This document shows positions 1 through 9,011 of a DNA stretch of 64,000 nt, in pieces. The translations under genes were made by a program, and so were the position numbers. The notes beneath the pieces are model-generated. The model was not told the DNA's origin. It did no database searches and worked only from the letters and a program-made list of their open reading frames with translations. The number at the start of each line of letters is the position of its first letter. The stretch's first letter is position 1. Source of the stretch: Oceanimonas sp. GK1 (GTDB lineage Bacteria > Pseudomonadota > Gammaproteobacteria > Enterobacterales > Aeromonadaceae); assembly GCF_000243075.1 (NCBI RefSeq), contig NC_016745.1, positions 2,559,001 through 2,623,000 of the forward strand, in the 5' to 3' direction.

Positions 1-524
1 AGCACTTTGTCGCCGGGCCGGGCCGCGGCAACGGACAGGGTCAGCCCCGCCGGGATCACGCCCACGCCGGTGGTGTTGATAAAGAGTTTGTCGGCCATGC
101 CCCGTTCCACCACCTTGGTATCCCCGGTGACGATGGTAACCCCGGCCTGGCGGGCGGCCTCGGCCATGGAGCCGACCAGGCGTTGCAGCAGCGGCAGCGG
201 CAGTCCTTCCTCGATGATAAAGGCGGCACTCAGATAAAGCGGCACGGCGCCGCCCACGGCCAGATCGTTCAAGGTGCCGCACACCGCCAGCTTGCCGATG
301 TCGCCCCCGGGAAATTCCAGCGGGCTGACCACAAAGCTGTCGGTGGTCAGCGCCAGCCGGTCCCCCCGGGCCTGCAGGCCGGCCAATGGCAAGCGGGCCT
401 GATCCTCCTTTTGCAGCAAGGGCATGTCGCCAAAGGCGGACAGAAACAGACCGTCGATCAACCCATGCATGGCCCCGCCCCCGGCCCCGTGAGCCAGGGT
501 GATGGTCTTTTCGGCGCTAGTCAC
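1..524 (-). CDS. hypE: HypE, hydrogenase maturation carbamoyl dehydratase (partial, C-terminus off window)
   Basis: HypE dehydrates the thiocarboxamide made by HypF on its own C-terminal cysteine to a thiocyanate, the source of the CN ligands of [NiFe] hydrogenase. About 174 N-terminal residues are visible and the rest runs off the left edge. The PurM/AIRS-type motifs TTDSFVVSPLEFPGGDIG and GKLAVCGTLNDLAVGGA are clear, as is TIVTGDTKVV. The start is a GTG at 522-524 preceded by GGAGG, and it overlaps the end of hypD by 8 bp, so translation is probably coupled. It is the last visible gene of the leftward hypF-C-D-E operon. The terminal Cys that carries the substrate cannot be seen. Confidence 0.93.
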   Translation of the reverse strand, partial: MTSAEKTITLAHGAGGGAMHGLIDGLFLSAFGDMPLLQKEDQARLPLAGLQARGDRLALTTDSFVVSPLEFPGGDIGKLAVCGTLNDLAVGGAVPLYLSAAFIIEEGLPLPLLQRLVGSMAEAARQAGVTIVTGDTKVVERGMADKLFINTTGVGVIPAGLTLSVAAARPGDKV

Positions 525-1656
525 GGCGGGCCTCCTCGGGGTGGTCTTGCTCGGGCCGGTACTGGTAGTAGGCGGCGCAGGCCCCCTCGCTCGACACCAT
601 CAGGGCGCCCACCGGGTGCTCGGGGGTGCACCGGCGGCGAAACAGCGGGCACTGATCCGGCTTGATCCGGCCGGTGAGCACGCCATGGCACCAGGCAGGA
701 TCATCGGCGGCCTTGCCCGGCCCGGCCACGGCCAGCAGCCCGGTCGCATCCAGATGCCGGTATGGTGCGCGTATCCGCACCCCCGAGCCCGGCACCCGGC
801 CAAGGCCGCGCCAGTGGCCGTCAACGCCCGATTCAAACGCCTGCTCCATTGCTTGCAGGGCGGCCGGGTTGCCGGTGTCCGCCACCACCCGGGCATAGGC
901 GTTTTCGATGTCACAACGCCCCTGATCCAGCTGCAACACCAGCTGATACAGGGCCTGCAGAAAGTCCACCGGCTCAAAGCCGGCGATCACCAGCGGCTTG
1001 TGGTACTGCCGAGCAATGGGGGCATACACCCGGCTGCCGATCACCATGCTGACATGCCCCGGCCCCACAAAGCCATCCAGCTTCACCTCGTCCGCCTCAA
1101 GCAGGGCGGTCAGGGTCGGTATCAGCCGAATGTGGTGACAGAGAAAACGCAGGTTACCGATGCCGGCCCGGTCGGCGGCCAGAATCGAATGGGCGGTGCC
1201 CGGCATGGTGGTATCGAAACCGATGGCAAAAAACACCACCTGTTTGCGGGGATGTGCCTTTGCCAGCGTCAGGGCGTCATAGGGGGAATAAAGCACCCTC
1301 ACCCCGGCGCCCTCGGCTTTGGCCTGCAGCAAACTGCCCCGGCTGCCCGGCACCCGCAGCGGATCACCAAAGCTTGCCAGGATCACATTGGGCTGCCGGG
1401 CCAGAGCGACCGCCTGATCCACCGCCGCCACCGGCAGCACGCACACCGGGCAGCCGGGGCCGTGAATAAACTCGATGGTGTCGGGGATGAGCTGGTGCAG
1501 CCCGAAACGAAAAATGGCATGGGTATGGCCGCCACACACTTCCATGATCTGCAACGGCCGGCCAAGGCGCGCCGCCACCCGCCCGGCCACCGGGGTCATG
1601 GCGGCCAGCAGGGCCCGTACCCGGTCGGCATCACGAAAGTCTGTGTTAAGACTCAT
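517..1656 (-). CDS. hypD: HypD, Fe(CN)2CO assembly scaffold
   Basis: HypD holds an Fe-S cluster and, with HypC, is the scaffold on which the Fe(CN)2CO group of [NiFe] hydrogenase is assembled. The product is 379 aa, normal for the family. Motifs seen are MEVCGGHTHAIFRFG, IHGPGCPVCVLP, GFETT-like AIGFDTTMPGT and the Cys-rich C-terminal part (CHGVLTGRIKPDQCPLF). The start at 1656 (MSLNTDFRD) is preferred over an upstream in-frame ATG because family homology begins there. It overlaps the 3' end of hypC by 11 bp, consistent with translational coupling. Confidence 0.95.
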   Translation of the reverse strand: MSLNTDFRDADRVRALLAAMTPVAGRVAARLGRPLQIMEVCGGHTHAIFRFGLHQLIPDTIEFIHGPGCPVCVLPVAAVDQAVALARQPNVILASFGDPLRVPGSRGSLLQAKAEGAGVRVLYSPYDALTLAKAHPRKQVVFFAIGFDTTMPGTAHSILAADRAGIGNLRFLCHHIRLIPTLTALLEADEVKLDGFVGPGHVSMVIGSRVYAPIARQYHKPLVIAGFEPVDFLQALYQLVLQLDQGRCDIENAYARVVADTGNPAALQAMEQAFESGVDGHWRGLGRVPGSGVRIRAPYRHLDATGLLAVAGPGKAADDPAWCHGVLTGRIKPDQCPLFRRRCTPEHPVGALMVSSEGACAAYYQYRPEQDHPEEARRD

Positions 1657-1903
1657 CCCATTCCCTCTGCTCAATTTGCGACAGCAAGGCCAGGGTGCGG
1701 TCGGCTTCCTGCTGGTCAATCAGCGCCATGGCAAAACCCACGTGCAGCAACACCCACTTCCCCACCAGCGCCGAGGGCGCGCGCCCATCGGCAGCCAGCA
1801 GCGCGATATTGATTTGCCGGCGTACCCCGGCGGTCTCTGCCAGCGCCAGGCCGGCGTCGGCATCCACAATGCTCACGATTCGGGCCGGTATTCCCAGGCA
1901 CAT
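1646..1903 (-). CDS. hypC: HypC/HybG-family hydrogenase maturation chaperone
   Basis: HypC binds HypD and the large-subunit precursor of the hydrogenase and passes on the iron-ligand complex. The product is 85 aa. It starts MCLGIPARIV, giving the essential Cys2 once the initiator Met is removed, and contains the family segment GKWVLLHVGFAMALID. A longer in-frame reading exists upstream, but the MCLGIP start with GGGGGTGG ahead of it fits the family. It lies 49 bp downstream of hypF and overlaps hypD. Confidence 0.95.
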   Translation of the reverse strand: MCLGIPARIVSIVDADAGLALAETAGVRRQINIALLAADGRAPSALVGKWVLLHVGFAMALIDQQEADRTLALLSQIEQREWDES

Positions 1904-1952
1904 AACCACCCCCTTCCCCTCGGCGCAGGTCGAAACAACCTGCTCGCGCCGG

Positions 1953-4763
1953 CTAACGCGGCGCCTTCCCCCTGCTCCTGCCCCGGGCAAGGGCGATGGC
2001 GGCCTGACCCAGGGCAATGCCCCCGTCGTTGCTGGGCACCCGGCTTTGGGTCAGCACCGTCAGCCCCATGGCTTCCAGCGCCTCAATCAGGGCCGCCAGC
2101 AGCAGGCGGTTTTGCATCACACCACCGCTCAGGGCCACGACGTCAACGCGCGCTTGGCGTTGCAACTGCTGCACCATTCGGCACAGCCCACTCACTAAAC
2201 TTAGGTGAAAATTGGCCGCCAGCACCGCTTCGCTTGCCCCCGCCAGCAGGGCATTGATCATCATGGGCCACATCGGGGCCGGATCCAGTTGCCAGAGTCC
2301 GCCTTCGCGGCTTACCCGAACGTCATAACAGGCGCTGGCCTGCGCCCGGCCGGCCAGGCTTTCAAGCTTCATGGCCGCTTCCCCTTCAAAACTCTGCTCG
2401 GCAGGCGCCACCCCCAGCAGTGCCGCCACCGCATCGAACAATCGCCCCGCCGATGAGGTCAGCGGAAAACGCGGCGCCATGGCCAGCAACGTCTCGGCCT
2501 CATCCCTGAACAGTAACGGACAGCGGGATTGCAGCTCCGGCCATAAAGAAAACGATGCCCGCTGGGCCAGCAGGTTGCGCCAGGGCTGGCGGCTGGCCTG
2601 ATCGCCCCCCAGCAAAGGGAAAGGCCGAAGCCGCCCCAGCCGGCGGTAAGCGGCATAATCGGCCAGCATGAACTCCCCGCCCCACAGGCTGCCGTCATCG
2701 CCAAGGCCCAGGCCGTCGAGCACCACGCCCAGCACCGGCTCATTTGGCCCATGGCCGTTTTCCACCAGGCAGGACACCAGATGGGCATGATGATGCTGCA
2801 CCCGGTACAGCGGCAGTCCGCGCTCCCTTGCCAGGCGCACGCCCAGCCGGGTGGCGGCATAGTCGGCATGCAAATCGACGGCAATGGCCCGGGGCTTGAG
2901 GCCCAGCAGCGCCGGCAGACGCTCCACCTCCTGCCCTAACGCATCCAGACAGGCCGGACTGGCCAGATCGCCCATGTGGGCAGACAGCACCGCCCGGCCT
3001 GAACCGGCCAGGCAGCAACTGTTCTTCAAATCCGCGCCCAGCGCCAGCACGGTGCCGTTCAGCCCGGCAGGCAGGGGGATGGGATCCGGGACAAAACCCC
3101 GGGCCCGGCGGATCAGCCTGGGCCGGCCGGCCACCACGGCCAGCACCGAATCATCGCAGCGGTTCACTATGGGTCGGTTATGCAGCAGAAACGCATCGGC
3201 CAGTGGGGCCAGCGCCGACAGGGCCTGCCGGTTACCGGTACAGATGGGCTCGCCTCCGGCATTGCCCGAGGTCATCACCAGCGGACCGTCCAGTTCGTTC
3301 AGCAACAGCCAGTGCAGCGGCGAGCTCGCCACCATCACACCGAGGTGCGCCAGCCCCGGCGCCAGCGCGTCGGCCGCCATGCCCGCCAGCCGCGGTCGCA
3401 GCCGCGCTCTGGGCAACAGCACAATGGGCGCCGCCGGGCTGCTCAGTTGCTCCCGCTCGGCGTCATTCAGTTCAAACCAGGCGTCCACTTGCGCCGAATC
3501 CCGCATCATGACCGCAAAGGGCTTGGCGGGTCTGTGCTTGCGCTCGCGCAATAACCCAATGGCCGTTGCCGAGCCGGCATCGCAGGCCAGCTGAAACCCG
3601 CCAATGCCCTTGAGCGCCAGCACTCGACCTTGCTTCAGCCAGGTGGCACATTGCGCCAGCAGGCTCGCCGCGGCCCCTCGAATATGCTGCCCTTCGGCAC
3701 CTTGCAGCCACAAATGCGGACCGCAAACGGCACAGGCCACGGGCTCGGCATGAAAACGCCGGTTGCCGGGATCGCCATACTCTTCATCACAGGCAGTGCA
3801 CAGGGCAAACGCCGCCATGGCGGTATGGGCCCTGTCCCAGGGCAGGGCCCGCACGATGGAATAGCGGGGGCCACAATTCGTGCAGTTGATAAAGGGATAA
3901 CCATGGCGCCGGTCAGTGACGTCGTTGAGCTCTGCCAGACACGCCGGACAAGGCGCCAGATCCGGCGGGATCCGGGCGCCCTGTCCCTTCGTCTGGCTGT
4001 TCACCACCCCAAACTCACGGGGCACGGACACCCAGTGAAAGGGCTCGGTATCGATACGCTCAATGCGGGCATGAGGCGGGCATTCGGCCCGCAACCGCCG
4101 GCAAAATGCCGCCACCGTGGGCTCATCGGCGGCCAGCCGGATTTGCACTCCGGCGCCGATATTGCCGACCTCCCCCACCAGACCGAGCCCGGTGGCCAGC
4201 CGATAAACAAAGGGGCGAAAACCCACCCCCTGCACACACCCGGTAATGTGCAGGCGGTAACCCGCCGGCGCTTCGCTCACCAGACCCGGCGGCCTCAGCT
4301 CTTGCGTTACATAGCCATGCAGGCGCCGGCACAAGGCCGGCAGGGCACAAGCCAGCTCATGGCTGAGCTCGAGGGTACAGGGCGTAAAACGGTGCCCGCC
4401 AATCACCATCAGATCGACAACCGGGGCCGGTGATACCAGTTGCGGCACCAGCCTCAGCAGCCCCTTGATGCCGCCGCCATGTTCAGGCCCGTCACTGCCC
4501 GCCAGCACGTCCGCCGTCACATTGCGTAAAAGATTAATGCCGCCGGCGGGCCCGGCGGTCAAAAAAGTGTCCACCAGTATCACGCGCCGGCAGTGGCGAA
4601 ACAGCGGCAGCAGACTCACTCCCCCGGTGCCCCCGTCCACCAGCTCGACCCCGTCGGGCCAGGAAAAGCGCCGGCACAGCGCCAGCGCGCGCAGACCGGC
4701 GGCGTCGTCCCCCCGCAGCGGATTTCCCAGAAACACAATCCGTACTTCGGCCGTCGCCTTCAT
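1953..4763 (-). CDS. hypF: Fusion: [NiFe]-hydrogenase maturation protease (M52/HycI-HyaD type) + HypF carbamoyltransferase
   Basis: HypF makes the CN precursor from carbamoyl phosphate. This protein is 936 aa, about 180 longer than the usual HypF of about 750. Residues 1-160 look like a hydrogenase maturation endopeptidase: GNPLRGDDAAG at 13-23, VILVDTF with Asp65, and His95. D20, D65 and H95 are my proposed equivalents of the Ni-sensing Glu16, Asp62 and His93 of HybD. From about 169 canonical HypF follows: acylphosphatase domain (GCVQGVGFRPF, Arg183), two C4 zinc-finger modules (CPACL..CTNCGP and CTACD..CAVCGP), a YrdC-like domain, and a Kae1/TobZ-like domain with HHHAHL and ALSGGVMQN. First gene of the hyp operon. 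The reading frame is continuous across the junction. Confidence 0.92.
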   Translation of the reverse strand: MKATAEVRIVFLGNPLRGDDAAGLRALALCRRFSWPDGVELVDGGTGGVSLLPLFRHCRRVILVDTFLTAGPAGGINLLRNVTADVLAGSDGPEHGGGIKGLLRLVPQLVSPAPVVDLMVIGGHRFTPCTLELSHELACALPALCRRLHGYVTQELRPPGLVSEAPAGYRLHITGCVQGVGFRPFVYRLATGLGLVGEVGNIGAGVQIRLAADEPTVAAFCRRLRAECPPHARIERIDTEPFHWVSVPREFGVVNSQTKGQGARIPPDLAPCPACLAELNDVTDRRHGYPFINCTNCGPRYSIVRALPWDRAHTAMAAFALCTACDEEYGDPGNRRFHAEPVACAVCGPHLWLQGAEGQHIRGAAASLLAQCATWLKQGRVLALKGIGGFQLACDAGSATAIGLLRERKHRPAKPFAVMMRDSAQVDAWFELNDAEREQLSSPAAPIVLLPRARLRPRLAGMAADALAPGLAHLGVMVASSPLHWLLLNELDGPLVMTSGNAGGEPICTGNRQALSALAPLADAFLLHNRPIVNRCDDSVLAVVAGRPRLIRRARGFVPDPIPLPAGLNGTVLALGADLKNSCCLAGSGRAVLSAHMGDLASPACLDALGQEVERLPALLGLKPRAIAVDLHADYAATRLGVRLARERGLPLYRVQHHHAHLVSCLVENGHGPNEPVLGVVLDGLGLGDDGSLWGGEFMLADYAAYRRLGRLRPFPLLGGDQASRQPWRNLLAQRASFSLWPELQSRCPLLFRDEAETLLAMAPRFPLTSSAGRLFDAVAALLGVAPAEQSFEGEAAMKLESLAGRAQASACYDVRVSREGGLWQLDPAPMWPMMINALLAGASEAVLAANFHLSLVSGLCRMVQQLQRQARVDVVALSGGVMQNRLLLAALIEALEAMGLTVLTQSRVPSNDGGIALGQAAIALARGRSRGKAPR

Positions 4764-4806
4764 TGCCGCCCTTCTTCGATGCCTGGTCTTTCAACTATGG
4801 CTCACC

Positions 4807-4842
4807 CACCAAAAACGGGCGCCGCAGCGCCCGTTTTTGGTG
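4807..4842. terminator. Rho-independent terminator, strong hairpin with A/T outer stem
   Basis: A perfect 16-bp inverted repeat (arms 4807-4822 and 4827-4842, loop CGCA). The GC core is closed by five A:T pairs. It lies between the end of the symporter gene and the start of hypF and separates the two leftward transcription units. Confidence 0.85.
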
Positions 4843-4857
4843 AAGCAGGTGCATTCG

Positions 4858-6159
4858 TCATTCCTTGCCAAAGTGCACGTCTTCTTCCTTTTCACCGGCA
4901 TGAGGATCGTGAAAACGCGTCAGGTTCATGGCGCCTTCGCTCTTGCCCACGATGCAGGTGACCACAGCGTCACCGGTAATGTTGACGGCGGTGCGGATCA
5001 TGTCGAGCAGGCGGTCCACCCCGATGATCAGCGCAATGCCTTCCACCGGCAGCCCCACCTGGTTCAGCACCATGGCCAGCATCACCAGGCCCACGCCGGG
5101 CACCCCGGCGGTACCGACGGAGGCCAGGGTCGCGGTCAGGATCACCATCAGATAGTCGTTGAAGGTAAGATCGATGTTAAAGGCCTGGGCGATAAAGGCG
5201 GTGGCCACCCCCTGCATGATGGCGGTGCCGTCCATGTTGATGGTGGCGCCCAGGGGCACGGTAAAGGACGCCACCCGGTTTTCCACCCCCATGCGGCGGG
5301 TGGTGGTTTCCAGGGTGACCGGAATGGTGGCGTTGGAGGACGCGGTGGAAAAGGCAAACATCACCGCGTCTTCCATTTTCCTGAAGAACATCAGCGGATT
5401 CAGGCCGGTAAGCGCCCGGAACAGGGTGGAATAGGTCACCAGCGCATGCAGCAGCAGGGTGCCCGCCAGCACCAGGAAGTAACCGATCAGGTTGAGAATG
5501 GCGTCCAGCCCGAGCGAGGTGAACAGCTGGGCCATCAGGCAGAACACCCCGTAGGGCGCCAGGTTCATCAGCAGCGCCACCAGCTTCATGATCACTTCGT
5601 TCAGATCCACAAACAGCGCCGCAATCCGCTCTCCGGGCTTGCCCGCCAGGCTGATGGCAATGCCGAACAGCACCGCAAACACGATGATCTGCAGGGTATT
5701 GCCCTCGGCCATGGCGTGAATGGGGTTGGTGGGGAACATGTTGATGATCACCTCGGCCAGGGACGGGGCTTCCCGGGCGGCAAAGGTACTGGCGGTCACC
5801 AGATCGGCCCCTTCCCCGGGCCGAAACAACTCGCCCATTCCCAGTGCCAGGCTAATGGCCACGGCGGTGGTGAAGAGGTAGAGGATCAAGGTCTTGCCCC
5901 CCAGCCGTCCCAGGGTGGAAATGTCTTTGAGGGAGCTGGTGCCGCACACCAGTGATACGAATATCAGCGGCACCACCAGCATGTTGAGGCTGGCGATAAA
6001 AATTTTGCCGCCCACCAGGAACAGGCCATTCACCAGATAGTCCTGTACCGGGGCCACATCGGCAAACAGGCCGCGAATAACAAAGCCGGTCAGCACACCG
6101 GCTCCCATGCCCAACAGTACCCGCGTGGTCAGTGACCACTTTTTTTCGCTCGCATTCAT
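4858..6159 (-). CDS. Dicarboxylate/amino acid:cation symporter (DAACS family, GltP/GltT-like)
   Basis: A 433-aa inner-membrane symporter that takes up acidic amino acids or C4-dicarboxylates with Na+ or H+. The family signatures are present: the serine-rich re-entrant loop AFSTASSNATIPVTL, the NMDGTA motif (GATINMDGTAIMQG), and the C-terminal GVDRLLDMIRTAVNITGD with the substrate-binding Asp, Arg and Asn residues. The start at 6159 (MNASEKKW) has AAGGAGT 8-9 bp upstream; a longer in-frame reading lacks such a site. GltP, GltT and DctA cannot be separated by eye. It is monocistronic, closed by the hairpin at 4807-4842. The 168 bp upstream is AT-rich and presumably holds the promoter. Confidence 0.9.
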   Translation of the reverse strand: MNASEKKWSLTTRVLLGMGAGVLTGFVIRGLFADVAPVQDYLVNGLFLVGGKIFIASLNMLVVPLIFVSLVCGTSSLKDISTLGRLGGKTLILYLFTTAVAISLALGMGELFRPGEGADLVTASTFAAREAPSLAEVIINMFPTNPIHAMAEGNTLQIIVFAVLFGIAISLAGKPGERIAALFVDLNEVIMKLVALLMNLAPYGVFCLMAQLFTSLGLDAILNLIGYFLVLAGTLLLHALVTYSTLFRALTGLNPLMFFRKMEDAVMFAFSTASSNATIPVTLETTTRRMGVENRVASFTVPLGATINMDGTAIMQGVATAFIAQAFNIDLTFNDYLMVILTATLASVGTAGVPGVGLVMLAMVLNQVGLPVEGIALIIGVDRLLDMIRTAVNITGDAVVTCIVGKSEGAMNLTRFHDPHAGEKEEDVHFGKE

Positions 6160-6327
6160 GGCGGAATACTCCTTATTCAGGATCCCTTGCGGGGTTGCAA
6201 TAAAGAGGCGCAAGGGTACCAGTACCGAGCGAGAAAAACTTAACCAAAAGCCAAAAAGTTGAAATATTCGACCAAATTAACACCGAAAATCTAACATTAA
6301 ACACCAAAAAAACTGACCCTTGTCACA

Positions 6328-8064
6328 TTAAGCTCCAGTCTCGCTTTCTTCGGCGCTGACTGCCAGCAGTTGGGCATCGCTGCGCTTGAGCACAGAATAG
6401 ACCACGCCGGTGAGCAGGGCACCGGCGGCAATGGCCAGCACATACCACGTCAGTTGCTGGATGGCGTTGGGGATGAACAGCACGAAGATGCCGCCATGGG
6501 GTGCCAGCAGCTTGGCGCCAAACAGCATCGACAGGGCGCCGGTCAGTGCCCCGCCGGCCATGCAGCAGGGGATCACCCTGAGCGGATCCCGGGCCGCAAA
6601 GGGAATGGCCCCTTCGGAAATAAAACACAGCCCCAGCACGAAGGAGGCCTTGCCCGCTTCCTGCTCATTGAGGTTGAACTTGCGCCGGGCCAGGAAGGTG
6701 GCGATGCCCATGCCCAGCGCCGGCACCATGCCCGCCGCCATGGCCGCCGCCATGGGTCCATAGGTTTGCGAGGCCAGCAGCCCGACCGAGAAGGCATAGG
6801 CGGCCTTGTTGACCGGACCGCCCATGTCGAAACACATCATGGCCCCGATGATGATGCCGAGCAGCACGGCGTTGGCCGAGCCCATGTTGTTGAGGAAGTC
6901 GGTCATGGTGTTCATGATGGCCGCCACCGGCCCGCCCACCACATAAATCATCACCAGGCCGGTAAAGAGGCTGGCGAACAGCGGGATGATCAATATCGGC
7001 TTGAGCGACTCCAGGCTTTTGGGTATGGGCACCCGCCTCGCCAGCCAGTGAGCACTGTAACCGGCCAGAAAGCCGGCAATGATGCCGCCGAGAAAGCCGG
7101 CCCCCAGGGTACTGGCCAGCATGCCGCCGATCATGCCCGGGGCAATGCCCGGCCGGTCGGCAATGGAATAGGCGATGTAGCCCGCCAGCACCGGTATCAT
7201 CAGAGCAAAGGCCGAGCCGCCCCCAATCTGCATCAGGGCCGCCGCCAGGGTCCCTTCCTCTTTGAAGGCCTCGATGCCAAAGACGAAGGACAGGGCGATA
7301 ATCAGCCCGCCGGCCACCACCATGGGCAGCATGAAGGAGACCCCGGTCAGCAGGTGCTGGTAGGGGCCGGGCGCTTTTTTGTCCTGCCCGGGGCTTTGGG
7401 CTGCCCTGCCTTGCTGCTGCCAGACGCGGGCCTCGGCAAGCGCCGTTGCTATGGTCTGTTGCGGCTTTTTCAATGCCGGGCCGGTGCCGGTGCGATAGAC
7501 CCGCTTGCCGTTAAACCGGGCCAGGTTCACCTCGATGTCGGCGGCCACGATCACACAGTCGGCCGCACGAATGTCGTCGGCGGTCAGGGGGTTCTGGGCG
7601 CCTACCGAGCCTTGCGTTTCCACCTTGATATCGTACCCCAGGCTGCGGGCGGTCTCGGTCAGGGCTTCCGCCGCCATAAAGGTGTGGGCCACCCCGGTGG
7701 GACAGGCGGTGATCGCCACCAGCCGCACCGGCTGGTCCGCAGACGGCTCGGCCTCAAGGGGCGCGGCCCGGGCCGCCGCCTGCTGCAACCAGGTCCTGGG
7801 GTCGTTCAGCGCCGGCTGCAGGTCATCCACAAAGCAGGGCTTGCCGACAAAGCGGGACAGATCCAGCTCACGGCTGCTGGCCACCACCACCAGCTCCGCC
7901 TGGTTGATCTGGGTCTGGGTAAAGGCCGTGACCGGCGCCAGCTGACTGTGGCATTCCACCGCCACCTGCCAGCCCTGCTCCTGGGCAGCCCGCTCCAGCA
8001 TGCGGGCCGCCAGGTAGCTGCCGGCCATGCCGCTGGGGCAGGCGGTAATGATAAGAACCTTCAT
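6328..8064 (-). CDS. fruA: PTS fructose transporter subunit IIB'BC (FruA)
   Basis: FruA imports and phosphorylates fructose to fructose 1-phosphate. The 578-aa protein has a degenerate duplicated IIB' domain (ACPSGMAGSYLAA near residue 8), a true IIB domain with the phosphorylatable cysteine in TACPTGVAHTFMAAEAL (about residue 119), and a IIC membrane domain from about 235 to the end (MLPMVVAGGLI, FDMGGPVNKAAY, FISEGAIPFAA). Its ATG overlaps the fruK stop as ATGA. It is the last gene of the fruBKA operon. Confidence 0.96.
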   Translation of the reverse strand: MKVLIITACPSGMAGSYLAARMLERAAQEQGWQVAVECHSQLAPVTAFTQTQINQAELVVVASSRELDLSRFVGKPCFVDDLQPALNDPRTWLQQAAARAAPLEAEPSADQPVRLVAITACPTGVAHTFMAAEALTETARSLGYDIKVETQGSVGAQNPLTADDIRAADCVIVAADIEVNLARFNGKRVYRTGTGPALKKPQQTIATALAEARVWQQQGRAAQSPGQDKKAPGPYQHLLTGVSFMLPMVVAGGLIIALSFVFGIEAFKEEGTLAAALMQIGGGSAFALMIPVLAGYIAYSIADRPGIAPGMIGGMLASTLGAGFLGGIIAGFLAGYSAHWLARRVPIPKSLESLKPILIIPLFASLFTGLVMIYVVGGPVAAIMNTMTDFLNNMGSANAVLLGIIIGAMMCFDMGGPVNKAAYAFSVGLLASQTYGPMAAAMAAGMVPALGMGIATFLARRKFNLNEQEAGKASFVLGLCFISEGAIPFAARDPLRVIPCCMAGGALTGALSMLFGAKLLAPHGGIFVLFIPNAIQQLTWYVLAIAAGALLTGVVYSVLKRSDAQLLAVSAEESETGA

Positions 8065-9011
8065 GCTAATGCTCCCGGAACATGGATGGGCTCGATATGA
8101 ATGTCGCGCTGAAAGGCGGCAAAGACGGTGTGATCGTAAATACCCACGCCGATCTGCGTCACCGCCATCAGCGACAGCGCCGCCGCCCGGCGCAGGGTGT
8201 CGGGCTCATTCAGCCCGTCCAGCAGGCCGGCGCACAACCCCGCCACCAGGGAGTCGCCGGCCCCCACCGTGCTGACCACCCTGACGCTGGGTACGCGCGC
8301 GCGCCAGTGGCCATGGGGGCCAAACCAGTACACTCCCTCATCACCAGCCGAGACCACCACCTGCGTGATGCCCTGGGCCCTGAGCGCCTGAGCGCTGTCA
8401 ATCAGGGCCGCCTCGCTGTCGATGGGCCGGCCCATCAGACTTTCCAGCTCGTCCCGGTTGGGCTTGATCAGGTAGGGCCGGGCGCGCACACCGGCCTTCA
8501 GCGCCGCGCCGCTGGCATCCAGCAGGACGGTTTTTCCCCGCTCCCGCCATTGCACCAGCAAGGCGTTCAGCTGCGCCGGGCTGACCCCCGGCGGCAGGCT
8601 GCCCGCCACCACCAGCACATCCAGGTCGTCGGCCAGGGCCTGGAGCCGGGCCTGCAGCCGGTGCCAGTCGTCCTCGCTCACCCGCAGCCCGGGCAGGTTG
8701 ATGTCGGTGATCCGGCCATCGGCTTCGCTCACCTTGACGTTGACTCGAGTATCACCGGGCAGGCGAACAAAGTCGTCGGCAATGCCATGGCGCTCAAACA
8801 GGGCACAAAACGGAGCCTCGTTGTTCGCGCCGAGAAAACCGCTGGCGCGAGGAGAATGCCCCAGCTCCGCCAGCACCCGGGCCACGTTAATGCCTTTGCC
8901 CGCCGCGCCCAGGTGGCCGGCGCTGGCCAGGTTAACCTGGCCGGGGTGAAGCTGGGCCAGCGACACGGTCAGATCCAGCGCCGGGTTCAGGGTCAGGGTC
9001 AGTACCTTCAT
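8061..9011 (-). CDS. fruK: 1-phosphofructokinase (FruK)
   Basis: FruK phosphorylates fructose 1-phosphate to fructose 1,6-bisphosphate with ATP. It is a PfkB/ribokinase-family enzyme of 316 aa with the N-terminal TLTLNPALDLTV, the substrate-binding GAAGKGINVARVL, KPNRDELE, and the C-terminal anion hole with catalytic Asp in STVGAGDSLVAG. The start at 9011 overlaps the fruB stop by 4 bp, and the stop overlaps the fruA start by 4 bp, so the three genes are translationally chained. Longer in-frame extensions upstream lie inside fruB and are rejected. Confidence 0.96.
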   Translation of the reverse strand: MKVLTLTLNPALDLTVSLAQLHPGQVNLASAGHLGAAGKGINVARVLAELGHSPRASGFLGANNEAPFCALFERHGIADDFVRLPGDTRVNVKVSEADGRITDINLPGLRVSEDDWHRLQARLQALADDLDVLVVAGSLPPGVSPAQLNALLVQWRERGKTVLLDASGAALKAGVRARPYLIKPNRDELESLMGRPIDSEAALIDSAQALRAQGITQVVVSAGDEGVYWFGPHGHWRARVPSVRVVSTVGAGDSLVAGLCAGLLDGLNEPDTLRRAAALSLMAVTQIGVGIYDHTVFAAFQRDIHIEPIHVPGALA

